DNA of 64,000 nt, taken from the NCBI RefSeq assembly GCF_019649055.1, contig NW_026570249.1, forward strand, positions 682,001 to 746,000, given 5' to 3'. The notes under the pieces are model-generated. The model was not told the DNA's origin and searched no databases. It saw only the letters and a program-made list of their open reading frames with translations. A program made the translations under genes and the position numbers. Shown piece after piece: positions 24,601-37,500 of the stretch. The stretch's first letter is position 1, and each line of letters opens with the position of its first letter. The stretch comes from Paramacrobiotus metropolitanus (Eukaryota > Tardigrada > Eutardigrada > Parachela > Macrobiotidae).

Positions 24601-26795
24601 ATGAATCAAATTGTGGCTATTGGAGTGATTTCCGTTGCGGTTCTGCTGGCGATATCCTGCGGTGACCATCGCGCGGAAGCGCTGCCTTTCGGATTCTTGG
24701 CGTCGGATCAAGACTATGCCGAAGCAGGTACGGCAATCCTTTAAGAGTAACCTTTAACTATGTAAATAGTTGTGTACCACAGTGGACAAAATTTACTCAA
24801 CTTTTTCTTTGAATATTGATGATCTACGACAGATAACCTTTTCATTAAAAGAAGCGCTAAATAACGACTCAGTACGGGACTGCGTATATTTATGGGATAA
24901 TCAATTTATAATTTTTGCATGAAACAATTATTTTTCTCGGGCATCGTTATATATTTTATGTTTCTAATACAGTACTACTGTTGGGCGAATGGTAAACAAC
25001 TTGTAACTGCGTACACGCAATGCATGACAGAATAATTAAGTGCTGTATTTCCGGCATAAAGTTAATCAAGCCGTTCAAGCGGCACAAAATAACCGTCTCA
25101 GACGGCGGAGAAGCCGCCGAATTCTGTTAAACGGCTTCTGTGCGATTGATTTTCGTACGCAGATAAACTCATTTTAACGATGTCTTTAACTCCTATAGAT
25201 ACCGTAAAAGGTTACGGTTATCAGTAATAAATCGTTCCTGACGTTCCGGATGTGATGGTTTGAGAACCACTCACGTTTGTATGTTTTGCTATAGAACTAA
25301 TATAGTTGCATGGAATATGGTGTAAAGGTGTACAAAAGGAGACCACTGACCTTTGGCATTCACTGCATAAAATTTTGATACAAGAAAATACTATGAACAA
25401 AAATAGTATCAAAAGTGGTGTTTAGGTCGTAAGAGACTGAGCGTACATTTGCAGTGATAAAATTATTAATTGGAAAACAGTTCCGTAAATTAACAGCCGA
25501 TAATCGATCTCGCGCTATATTGACCAGGCTGAGTCTGTCAATTTAACTGAGTATCAAACATCAATGATTAATACATATTGCAATAAATGTGTATGACATT
25601 AATATCCATTTACGCATCTATAGAAGGAATATAAATATTTGTTAAAATGTAGTACACTGTGCTGTATATCGCAACTGACTTCAATAATGCACATCCACTA
25701 ATTCAATTAGCAGCGCTGAATGCGGCTGATGAGCGCGGGTGTGGATGCTTTTGTTTTCCGGTTCCAGCATAATCGACTACATCAATGTATAGATTGGGAT
25801 GCGAGTCACGTGCGTGTTGGGTGACGGTGTTCCTACTTTGAAGAACATCGATGTTTTGCGATTCGAAAGCAGTACATTGGCTTTACTGAATTCATAGTCA
25901 TAGCGAGACATGACTGCATTAAATTCAAAATTAATTTTCCGTGTATGTTTTAAATACGATGCGGACACTTCCTGCTTGTAAGTAATTATTTTCAAGCATG
26001 CATGGACGCTGAGAATTACGCAGATGCGCTGGAAGGGTCACATGTACGCTGTATCACTTACGACTTACGAAATATCCTCCATTAACTGAACAACATCTAC
26101 TTCTACAGTACTGGTAGACAAAATTAATGACCTTGGTGTTTTTGAGAAACATTTTCGAGAATTCAGCGGTAATTGGTCACCGCTAGCACAAAGTATCTGA
26201 TACTGCAATTAACTTTGGTAATAGTGTCACCAGAAGCGGGGAACCGTGATCGTCTTTTTAACTATAAGCTGACAAAAACAATGCAATGAGCGTCAGATAT
26301 CGCACCGCAATACTTAGGCGTGGGTTGCAAAATTAGAGATAATTGTTAGGCAATGCCGCGGTTATTGCTTCGGGGGATTGGTAACACCGGCAAGATTCAA
26401 TTACAAAGGAAAACCCAGGTCGATAGACCTTGAGAACTATGCGTGACCTTTACATTAACAGCACCGACGTCTGCGCCTGTGAATCAAGTTCTTTTTATCA
26501 GTTTTAATTAAAGACTTTAACGGCCATATAGCGCAGTAAATAGACGGGTGTTTGTTATTATGCTGAAAAAGTTACGCTTAGAGGAACGGAAATAATTAAT
26601 GATATGTATCCGTTTATAGAGCAGCTGCGCGACGGACTGATCCCGGTAGGAGCCGGTGAATACGGAATGGCGACGCCGGATAAGCGCTCCTGGCGTCAAG
26701 GTCCTAACGATGAATGCCGTACCTATGCTGAGTGCCGTGCGCGTTTCGTCAAGTATCTGGACAATCTGCGGAAGATGGGCAAAGTGGGAAGATAA
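24601..26795 (+). CDS. Secreted peptide precursor A (putative prohormone) with one C-x5-C cysteine pair
   Basis: Two-exon gene, 100 aa. Exon 1, 24601-24727, encodes a hydrophobic signal peptide (NQIVAIGVISVAVLLAISC) ending near AEALPFGFLAS. The intron is phase 1 and about 1.9 kb. Exon 2, 26620-26795, starts with an acceptor inside CCGTTTATAG. Exon 2 contains a dibasic site, TPDKR, followed by SWRQGPNDE, the pair CRTYAEC, and a basic amphipathic-looking tail RARFVKYLDNLRKMGKVGR before the stop. The only other cysteine is in the signal peptide. Cleavage after KR would release a peptide of about 33 residues with one disulfide ring near its N-terminus. Precursors B and C share gene structure, intron phase, LPF/LRL-type post-signal sequence and cysteine pattern. 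The family could not be named. The ring-then-helix layout recalls calcitonin-type peptides, but the C-terminus lacks their amidated proline. Confidence 0.72.
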
Positions 26796-27291
26796 GACAG
26801 AGCACCGGGCGCAGCAGTTAACGGAGCCGGCATTGATTGGTACATCCGCATCACTCGAGTATACACCGCGTGCATAGAGAAAAAAAGATCTCCAGTGCCG
26901 GCTGCGCGGTAACCATCGCAACATTCTCATCCGGTTGTTCTATAGCTTTTAAGTGTTATTGTCAAAAACGCTAAATTAGACCTGAAAAGATGTGTGTTTG
27001 GACAAGTGGGTTAGCTTTTGCTTTTAATTGACGCATGAAAATGCTATGACGAATCGCAAGTTTCTTGGTGTGTACGCTGCCGGCTGGCTGGTGTGGCTTA
27101 AAAATAATTGATGTGTGGTAGAATACGTGCGTTGATTCGGTTTATTTCGGGAGAAGGTCATTCTTTTACCGAAACACATTTAACCGGCACTATTTCGTAC
27201 AGAAAGTTCGCCTCAGATAACTCCTTATTGACAGCACAAAAATCACATGGAAATCAAAAATCACCAACCGGAAATGCAGGGACACTCCATC
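26796..27291. other. Intergenic region between convergent precursor A and serine protease
   Basis: Nothing coding is supported. The two genes converge, so this segment should hold both 3' untranslated regions. Confidence 0.4.
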
Positions 27292-30200
27292 TTAACCCGC
27301 TGTCGAAGTCCATCCTATTTTACTTTTAATCCATGGTATCATGGCGAATACGTCCGTGTAAACGCCGGGATACTGTGCTCGTGCACATCCTGTACAATTA
27401 TAAAATTCCCTTAGTTCAACGTTAATTAGAAATCTCACGGATATTTTAGGCTCCTTAATTGTAATCGGAAACCTTTACCAGTTCCAGCAGATACGACTCC
27501 TATCAGAACATAGGACTGGTCCATCAGCTGCAGAATTAATGGACCTCCCGAATCACCTGCGCGCAAGGAAATTAGCAGATATGAGTTGCGCAGTTTTTGT
27601 AATTCTATATTGTAATCATATTGCATAAGACTATCTATATTCAACGACTGCGCTGTACAATATGCTGCTGTCATGTCGAAAATATTATGATTGACATCTT
27701 CACCCTTTGGTGGTACTGTGTATGTGCGCTGTTGTGCATCAAAACCTGCAGTTTGCTGACAAATGAGTACATATTTTTATGCAGATTTGTATGGGGGTAA
27801 ATTAGAAAAAGAGTTAAATCGGACATAGTTACTTGGTCCATCTCATTTTCAATCACACTTACTTTGTTTGTAAAAAATACGTGACAGTATTTTCAAATAT
27901 ATACATCCAACAAGTAAATGGCATCGACCCATTGGTAGAACTTTGAACGTCATAAAATATCAGATGGACTGCAGAATTAGCAGTAAAAAGTATAATTTCT
28001 AGGATAATTATGTTATTTGTCCAATTCATTTATTTTTTTTTTGAATTTAGATGTAATCATGTAGCTATATTTTAGAAATGAGAACCGTACTCTAGCTACT
28101 TGCACTGTACAAAAATATTTGTTAGTGGCAAACTTGCAACATTTTACCTTGGCAGGCATCTTGACCACCTGCTTTGATCCCTGCGCAAATCTATAAAAGT
28201 GTAACAACAATCAGAACTAACAATCAAAACTAATTAATTTTGTTACTTCCTACAGAAGTTTGACGATAGATAAGTTCGTTTTCATGGTTTTTCCGTTACA
28301 AGCACGTATGGGGGTATTAATTTGCAATAAAACTCGTTTGTGTGTCCCGTAGGTACTGTACTAAAACGTTTGCGAAACAGCTGCATGAATAGTATTAATA
28401 CACGTAGTACTTGAACTGCAATGGTTTTTTCAGTAGGTACAGGATATTGCTAAAACCTTTACCGCCGTGCTTGGGAGAGTAGGATAAGCAGCCTTACAAT
28501 CCGCCACGTTGCTGTATAATTCAACGGTAGTCTGCATCAGACTGTTGCTTCCTGACCCAGGTTGGTTAGCGTTAGGAAACGCTTCTGTACAATAAACTCG
28601 AAAATTATAACTCCAATATGAAGACATTCTGTGCATCCTCAAACACCAAGACTCACTCTGCGTTTCACTGAGGAGACCGTATCCCGCAACGTAGGTGATC
28701 GGTCGATTATTACTTCCGGTAATCGGTGTCTTGGTGGCGTTGGCCGCACTGGACGGCAGGCACATTGGCTGGACGGAATCGCTAAACGTGATGGGACGTG
28801 CCAATTTGATAATGGCGACATCAAAAGCCGGTAATCCACTGGAAGGAACATTATATCTTTCATGTTGGGCGATGTAGGCGATGGGCACTGATTGCGAAAG
28901 CGAAAGGTTGTTATTTTGACTTCCGTAGAAAAACTGTAAAATAAAAAATGGAGCGGTGTGTATCTGCGAGGGATCAAAGTGTGGAATACATGCGTGTTCA
29001 TGTATATTTATATACAGTACGTGCGTATTTAAATTATGCACAACTTTTATGAGGATGTGACAATTAACCTAGGGTAAAATAATTTTAAGAGCTGCAACTA
29101 TTTGATAGAAATCGGTTTCTTGTGTATACAGTCTACAGGATACTAGAATTATAGTTTGTAACTTTGTAATGTATAATATCCGGTAAAGATGTGGTTGGTT
29201 TACTTGGTTAGTACAAATAAAGATAAAAGGGCTTATTTTATAAGAGCTTTTATAAGAATGCGAAAATCAACCTGGTGCAAAATAGCTTTAACTGGCGCAG
29301 TTATTTGATTAAGCCGGTTTTTTTATTTATTAAAGAGTAATTCGGTAGATATAGTAGTAAAGTTGGTCTGTGTAAATAAAGAAAACTACTACCGGGTAAT
29401 GTTTATAAAGCACCGACCTGTACCGACGAAGCAAAGGTAGCATTATCAAATATCACACAATGTCCGGCAGTGACGACCCATTGATTACTGAGGATAGTAC
29501 CGGCGCAAAACTGTTGCTTCCCCTGATATACCAGTGCACCGATGGAGGGCCAGCTCTTCGACACCGCCGGCACACCGCCAACGATGCGCACTGTATTTTG
29601 CCGTTGGGCCGCCGGCGACACTAGCGGCTGTCCGCATTTATCCCCGGCAGGTGTGACGCCCCGAATTGCGGTGGGCTGCACCAACTGCCAGCTGGCTTGG
29701 AAGCCCTTCATTGCGTCCACGTCAGCCGTGAAGTTGTTAACACAGAAATCCACCACCAGAATGTTGGTGATGCTGGTATATGTCCGGGCGTTGCTAATTT
29801 CGGCCATAACCACCGCTACAGACAAAAATATCAAAAATTTACGCGTAGATATATACAAAGCTATTATTATATGTAGATATTGTTTAGCGTACGTATTTGA
29901 ATTTCATATACATGGGCAAATGTTGTGTATGCAATAAATTTAAATTTATAAAGAAAATGTCGTATATACTATAAATATAAAAATAAATGGTTATGCAATA
30001 AAGTATATATATGAACACAGTATATGCATGACTGTCTCTACGCCGTGCCTAATTCTTTTCTTATGGTTTACAAGATCAGACGCCGTTCAAAAGTATAAAT
30101 GTTGGAAAGGGTACAAACGTTTTTGGGGAGTTGTAGCTTTTTTTTGTTTACCGCGTACATTGATAATCCAAGTCCTCTGCAAAAGACGAACAGATGTATT

Positions 30201-30544
30201 TATGGTAAAACTATATACGTATGACACTCACGTTACTTTCGGAAAAAAAATAAACTCACTTAAACCTAATGCCCTATAACTGGACACGTTGCACGGAGTG
30301 TCCATTCTCGTTGCGTACAATCCGTCCAACATTACGGCAAAGTCATATCTGCGAATGAAGAATTGACTGGCTTGGGTAACGTCGATCGTCAGTTTCACCA
30401 GTTGACCTTCCGCCGCGGCGATTATGAAACGAGTGTTTTGTCCGGCTTGATAGGGAGCGGAAGGAAAACCCGGATGAGATTGAAATGTTCCAGTATCGGC
30501 AATGTTGGAGAAAGTTGTAATTATGAAACCGTCGGGCTGTGGTA
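27292..30544 (-). CDS. CUB-domain trypsin-like serine protease (S1A), N-terminal part incomplete
   Basis: Extracellular chymotrypsin-fold protease. Minus-strand exons: 30544-30260, 29815-29418, 28933-28657, 28584-28463, 28190-28148, 27556-27479 and 27389-27292 (TAA at 27292-27294); phases agree throughout, giving about 433 aa. The first two exons form a CUB domain (FQSHPGFPSAPYQAGQNTRF, then YDFAVMLDG and NILVVDF). The activation site is VRIVGGVPAV. Catalytic residues are all present: His in VVTAGHC, Asp in FDVAIIKLARP, Ser in GDSGGPL. The last exon gives GCARAQYPGVYTDVF and PWI. The Asp-189-equivalent position reads GGQDACQGDSGG, so trypsin-like (Lys/Arg) specificity is expected. Intron 28585-28656 is only 72 bp, divisible by 3 and free of stops, so retention would stay in frame. 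The CUB exon starts with a 2-base partial codon, so at least one upstream exon is missing. The exon 4 donor could alternatively be 5 bases further on, but that breaks the phase. Confidence 0.9.
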
Positions 30545-30569
30545 CTAAAGATCCAGAACGCAGCAAAGA

Positions 30570-30655
30570 TACAGCATATGCATATAACACAATATATGCG
30601 TATGCATATAATAAAATGCATATAATGCATATAACACATATGCATATAATACAAT
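30570..30655. repeat. CATATA-rich simple-sequence tract
   Basis: A run of ATGCATAT/CATATA-type repeats with imperfect units lies just upstream, in the minus-strand sense, of the CUB exon. It is ordinary low-complexity DNA. Confidence 0.8.
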
Positions 30656-31793
30656 TTATGACAAAATTATTACATAATAGATTTAGACATTTTTTTAAAA
30701 ATATACAGAAGCGTTATTACGCCATTTGTGCGTACTTTCTGAAATGTCCATTCCATCGCAAAGATGCTGCTGTAAAATAAACGCCGGTATAAGAATGCAT
30801 AAAGATTTGCGCTTGAAAGGCTCAGCATGCTGAATAGTCGTATCTCGCGATTAGTATCGTTTAGTTCGGTTTTCTCGTGCTAATTTATAAGGTACCTGGA
30901 AAATAATTCCAAATCCAACAAACAGAAGTAAGCCATTGTTGAACATATCTATATTTCCGGTAAACGCAGAATATATATGCCCACCCAACAGTTAAAAATC
31001 TTAAATTTGTTATAAGGTTCGACGAATTTCAACCACAGAATTAGGACCGCACGTTAATAGATGTGATTAATTACGTAACTGACCACTGCTCTCGCAAAAC
31101 CGGGATGAGTTTGATAGCTTCTCGGTTGCGCATATTGTTGTTGAGGGTTATCCGAGAGGAAATTCACTGGTTTACTTATATAACAATTTGTTCTCATGTT
31201 GATGATAATTATCTCGTGCTTACACAACATTCCGTTGATTGTATGCCGTAATGCAAATTTTGTGAGTGACCATGAGTTGCAAATTGCGACTACGTATGTT
31301 CTGATACTGTGCGAACGTCATAATTATACGGCCGGAATCTCTGACCATAATATAAAGCAATCTTCCCAGAGATTCAACCCCAGCTGTTATTTTACTATAA
31401 ACATTTATTTTGATCGACAACAATATTAACACTGTGTACTGTGTCTTACATTTTCAATAATGGAGAGTGCTCCAGACACCATCTTTTACCCCTACCGGCT
31501 TGTTCTTTGCATACTTTGAAGGTTTCCTTAAAAATCATAATAAGCGTCTGTAATCTTTTTACGCTTGCTTTGGTAGACACTTCTTTTCGCACCCTGTTTG
31601 AACAGGGATCTTTTTTCAAAGCACCAACTAAACGGAAACGCTGTTCATATATTATTTTGGATAACCACTACGTGATAAGCCATGCTTGCTTAGATTCTGA
31701 AAAATAATTTGTTATACTTTTCATTCTGTAGTGGTTCTGTCCATATTGTAAACTAACACTGACCTTTAATCGCAATGGCTTGTTTACACTTAC

Positions 31794-32029
31794 CTATACA
31801 CAGAGTCACAATCAACACACCCAAATAATTCATCTCCTTTCGCGTTTCGGTATGGCCAGTACATCATAACGGCTTTCGGCAGCTGGTTTGGGACAGCGGG
31901 TAATCCCTTCCTATTATTAACTGATTGTGAGTGCCTATCTCGAGATATACGGGTGCGCTGGGAATCGCCTTTCGCAATCACAACGGTATCCGGCAACACT
32001 GATAACCACTTCTTTCGGGAAGGAACATT
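31794..32029 (-). CDS. Possible upstream exon of the CUB-trypsin gene, unrecognised sequence
   Basis: On the minus strand a TTTGCAG acceptor opens a 236-bp frame ending at a consensus GTAAGT donor. It begins NVPSRKKWLSVLPDTVVIAK, is basic in the middle and ends with a cysteine pair (FGCVDCDSVY). It leaves two bases of a codon, whereas the next visible CUB exon needs one base before it. Another small exon must therefore lie between, or this exon belongs to a different gene. No family recognised. Confidence 0.35.
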
Positions 32030-34502
32030 CTGCAAAAGCATTCGCACATAGCTGCATTCAAGAATTACGGCGAATACCAAAGTAACCGGCGTATCTAAAT
32101 CCTAAAGCGTAGAATACAAGCGCTGTACCCTACGCTGCATGGATATACGATTTTAGTTTTTACATAAAAATTATATGTACAAAACTCCGGCTGCCCATAA
32201 ACAAAAAGAATTTTTCATAATTAACGGGATGCGGAAAAGGGATGTGCTAGGGGCGCCTGTAATGCCACTTTATTTTATCATATGCCGTTTTTCTTCCAGT
32301 TATTGCACAAAACGTCAAGTTGTTAGCATATTAAAATTGTACTGTTAACTGTATTAGCAGCATTATTAATTGAGGATTTTGCAGAACAAGGTTTTGCAAA
32401 AAAATAAAAATGCGTAACAAACTACGTGTCAAATTAAATGCATACTTGGCACCAAAATACGTGTGCAAATTTACATACATGATACATGTGTATATTTTTA
32501 AATACACATTCTATTTCTTCCCGGTTTTGATTTTAGTTTGTTACAATAATATTTCAAATTTACAATATAATTATTTACGTATATTTGTATGGAACTATAC
32601 GCAGACAGCATTGATATTGATCAATAATGATTGGTTTATTATTTCGCTCATGAGTGACAGTGTATAAACTGAAACAAATAGTACAGACTACAAAATCTCC
32701 ATCCATCGTCCCTAGCATAGAAACCGCGTTGCCCCGTAGGATTTCGAGCGAAAGGCGTTGTCGAAAGAATTCGTGCGAGTGGGGTTCCCCGGTGTGTTTT
32801 TGCAATCACTTACTTACCAATTTTCTTCACCAGTGTGATCAATCTGGTCTGCAGATATGGATATGCAGATTTACGTAAATACTGAGTTAATTATATCAAA
32901 AGGATTTTGAGTGGACCCAGCCGAATTGAGTTTAGGGAATACTAGGTGTTTTTTCCCCTGATTTTTTACATAAAGGTTTCTGTAACAAGACCGGAAGCTC
33001 GACAGACTTCGACAGTGGGCGCGTATGCAAATTGCTATAGTATTGCACCAGAGCTTAAACTATGTGCTACAGGTCAGTACAAAGACAAACAAAGTCCATA
33101 ATTATTATTATGCATATATATGCACCTATAGTCATTAATTTTTCGTTTCAGCCTCTACATAAGTAGTGTCACTATAGAACTCGTAGTCGGTTAGTGCTTT
33201 TCAAGTTGTTATAGAAGTAGAACCACACATGCCGCGTTAAAAGGAAGACGGATAGCATACACAACGCCATCTTCTCAGTTCTTACTGGTAGCTTACATTT
33301 GCAGTGGCAGACTGCAACAAAATTTGCAGCGTCCCTCGGATTCGTATGCCGACGGTTTCGCGACCACTTTTCAACAGACTTAACTTCTTGCCGGTCAAGT
33401 TTCCAATTTTTTTTAATTATATCAAATGCAGCACTCAGTGAGCACTGGACGACCAGTCAGTGGACACTGGGCATCTGTGCTTCGATGCCCGCGGAAAGTT
33501 AGTTTTAACTTGTATCGCACGCAGGATAAGGTCATAAGGATAATATTACAGTTTACCCTATAATTCATCGAATGCCCCAAAATTGTTGCTTGACTTTACA
33601 GGGCACAATCCCAAAAAGTACGCACTCGCTGAAAACAGGAAGAAATAGAAAATTAAATATTTGTACTGTACAGTGCATACTGAATACTGCATGACTGTAC
33701 GTACGCCACTGACTCATACTGGAACTGGATATTGAGCGTATAGTTCGGCTCACCACGCCATCATACGGTTGCGCCAGCAGCTTTTCCGCTCTGCCAGTCC
33801 TGAATGCACCGTATGACTGGGCACTATGCAGTGCATTTCTATACCCTGTATTTGATAACCAGTTAACTGTCCCCACAGTCGTTTTGAACTTGCCTCCACT
33901 CTCTTCCTGTTTGACCGACGTTGCTCTCTCTCGCGTTGGATCCGGACCGTGTGTGGCAACTTTAATACAGTCGCTTGCCTGAGCCATTTGCATTGATACG
34001 GGAAACACATCTGCAACCTACCGAGTGTGTTGAAAACGCAAGTGGCAACTTAACTTGCGCAGTGTTGTCAGCCAGCTGGAGCGTGGCCGTTTCTCGTTAG
34101 GTCTAATTTAATCACCGTTGTTTATACTTGAATACATCCACTGATTGCTTATTATCCTTGCATTGTCCTTGCATTATACTGCCCCCATCCCGCCTGACAA
34201 GTTGCCAACCGTTTTAAAGGTGTACCAGCGCGTCAAAACGCCGCCATGCCGCGACTGTTGCAGCCTGCAGCTGCTGCAGCTATATCGTGACTGGCCGCTG
34301 TATCCGGCTTAAAACCGAATCCTTTGCAACGCGCCGAGCGCGCGCGCTTCATTCCCCCATGGATTTAGATCCGGATATCCCGAATGCGCCAGCCTAGCAG
34401 CCGGATGACATGTGAGTTAATCAACGTTTCCACTGCTGCGCCGTTGTGCCGGCGTTGAAGCGCCGCTGCTGCCGCACATTCCTCGGTTGTTGTTGTTGTT
34501 GG
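32030..34502. other. Intergenic region upstream of the galactosyltransferase-like gene
   Basis: No supported gene. An open frame of 147 codons on the minus strand (34008-33565) has no recognised domain. The last 300 bases before 34503 are GC-rich, with palindromic CTGCAG/GCAGC clusters near 34258-34285, as expected for a promoter and 5' leader. Confidence 0.3.
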
Positions 34503-37500
34503 ATGGCCAGCGGTGCCGCGGTCATGCATGAGCCACAGTTCGCGGTGCTGTGCCAGTGCAGTCCAGCGGCCTGGAAGCAGAAGTATCTGCGCCTGCCCAA
34601 TCTGCGCACCTGCTGCGGTCTGCTGTTGTTCGGCGGGCTGCTCCTCTTGTCGCCCTTGTTGTTTACGGGCAAGCTGAGCACGGTGCCAAGTTTCCTCCCT
34701 GCTCACATCCGCATTAGTCCCACTGGACTGATGGCACCGGTCAAACTTTTACAGCAACTGTCGCAGGGAAAAGTCTATCCCATCCAGCCCAACGTCTGCC
34801 CGAAAAACGGTAGGTTTTCACCTATTTATTATTGATTTATTTGTTGCGTTATTGAGGTAATTATTATTGATTTTTGTAATGTGAGCCGGCATACATTGTT
34901 ATGAACGCTCAAAAATAAAAAAATACGCCAAACAATTATGTTTCGGAGAAAATTAACAGAAAAAATTGTTTACTGATTGATTAATTACAAGAGTAAGTTT
35001 GACGTAATATGGAAATAATTAAAAAGTTTAATCGGAACCACGAAGCAGAAGAGAAAAAACACCGTGAAAATTGCCCAAAGAAAATATTATTTATTTATGC
35101 GTTTTGTTACTTAAGTATTTGTAATAAAAATTAAACCTGTCTGCCGACTGCGCAGTAAGCAGTTACAAAAACAATATGTAGTCAAATCAGTCAACAAATT
35201 TTTATTTTCACTTTAAAAAATATTTGAATGAAGAATCAGGTTCGCCCACCTTTTAACTGGTTCCTGTATAACTCTTGATTATGGATGCATTTTCGCTAAA
35301 GCGTGCACCCAACTTGATATCGAAAATTGTTGTTTTGTGAATTTGTTTTTTATGAGCTACAAGTATCTTGTATTGTATCTGTACAATGTACACGTACTGT
35401 GCTACCGTATTTCATCTAGTTTCGGGTATAAATCTAATCCACCATGACTCTACTTTAACTACCGTTTCTTATCTTGTGCATACGTTTTCCGTGTATGCAT
35501 CCTTGGATTTCAAGTGGTTTGTGAGTGTTTCTCTCTCAACCTGACAATGAGCATGCTAATTTATTGCGGAAAGCGCAAGAAATTAGCATGGAAAAAGCAG
35601 TAAATTTGCATGCTTTCACCAAGATTTTTATCTTTGCAGTACTGTGCCCGTCGACGCACTTGTTTCTCGAAGAAGATGTGGTACTTTTCGCTTATTGTTT
35701 ATAATGCCGGTTATGAAAATACGAGTAGCACCACACCTTCAGTGTTTGCAAACTCTCGATTCTTTCCTTCTTTAAATAAGTGTTACTCACTATACTACAG
35801 AATATAACTTCTGCATTTGTTTGCCGTATTATTTTTGTTTTTTAACAATCCGGTTCAGATCACATCGAATATAACTAGCCAGAACGCATGAATGAAATGT
35901 TTCTGATGATGCAACAATTTTTAACAATTTGCGGCAAGGCGCAGCACTTAGTCAAGTTCTTTTGACTTTTTGAACTTGTTGTTTTTGGCTATCAAAAAAA
36001 TTTATATGAAGGACCGAAAGCTTTACTAATCAAAAACCAAAGTATGATGTTATGAAAAATATTTGAAATTTTTGAAATCAGATTTGTTTAATTGTTATAC
36101 CACCTACAAGGAGATTGTTTACGTAAGGTTTTTTATTGGCAAAACAAAAACATAACTCACGCGCAGAAAAAAAGTTGCAGCAGGAATAACGAGACTTACG
36201 ACCGTAGTGCGCAAAATTTGGGAAAAACCTTTCACCCATAAATTCTGCGGCTATGAACTGAAAAGTTTGTTGGAGCGCTGTTATTAACTTGTTATGTACA
36301 GCTTGTATTTATTGTTAGCTAACTGTGCCAGAATTTAGCTTGTCGAAAGTAATAACCTAATCGATTGCGATTATCAGCATGATTACAGAAAGATTGCCCT
36401 GATTTCGGGATTTTGTTCGTTATTTGAGTCGTTGCAGCTGTCGGCATGTTTAGATGTTGCATGCACTGGAACTGCCGTTTGATATCGATCGGTTGTTTTT
36501 ATGTGCCCAGTTCAATCATGATAACCCTGACGACGATGATGAGAAATGCACCGGGAACATTTTTGTCGGCTTACTGCTGTTTTTAAGTACGCAGTTAGAT
36601 GCTGTGGAATCTGGAGCGTATGGTTCTTATAGATAATTCCACTGGCAGGATAAAAGCCTTCGTTGAAAAAATAATCCCGGCATCTAATTCTACCACGCAC
36701 TTGCGTCTTCCTAACCTACAATACAGCTTTGATAAATAATGCGTCGCCTTTTAGCTTTTGCAGCACTTTTTAGTTTGCTATCTATAGTGGTTCAGTATAA
36801 TATTGCACAAGATTCCGATTGAAAAATGTAGACGATTTAATACAGTACTCGGCCTAAAAATAAAGTACGTAATATGAGTAGAAGCTATCCTAGTTACTAG
36901 CTGTCGCAAAGCGGCATTTTTGTTCTTGACGTCAATTCTTGTGGGAATTAGTCTAAGTTCGATGTACTGGTATTCCACATTTTAGTTTATTTTCGCGCAC
37001 TTTTTATGGATGTGTTTAAGGTGACGAAATTCGTAAAAATTTATCGTCTTGATCATTTAGACCATTCGCAAACAGTTTCTGAAGTTATATGGCTAATAAT
37101 ATTGAGCATCTAGTTCAGGATGCCGTAGCGCTACTGCATCTGTAAATACGGTGTGTCATAACTATAAGTATCCAATGAACGCGATATTAGCCGGTCCATG
37201 CCAGGATAACATAAGATTCGAGATCAATTGACTGGTAAAGGTTTTATCGATTGATGCAGTACCGCTGGTTTGCAACTGAATGGGATTTGCATTTTATGCG
37301 ATATTTGTCTCTCACATTGACTTCTGGGTTGTTGATGTTCCTTGCCGCGCCTTTTTTAATTTTTAACAACAAGATTCTGTGATACACCTTTCCAAAATTA
37401 CTGTTTATTTTATTTTATAATCAGCTCTATAAATACGCATCTTTTTATAAAGGAATCTGAAGCGAGCTGAGGCTAACAATAAGGAAAAATTTCTGAAACA

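Noticed and set aside
33565-34008. 147-codon minus-strand frame
   Set aside because: No recognisable domain or splice support and no related sequence nearby.
34365-34706. Gln-rich minus-strand frame opposite exon 1 of the galactosyltransferase-like gene
   Set aside because: It is the antisense shadow of GC-rich coding sequence; Gln runs mirror CTG-rich codons of the membrane anchor.
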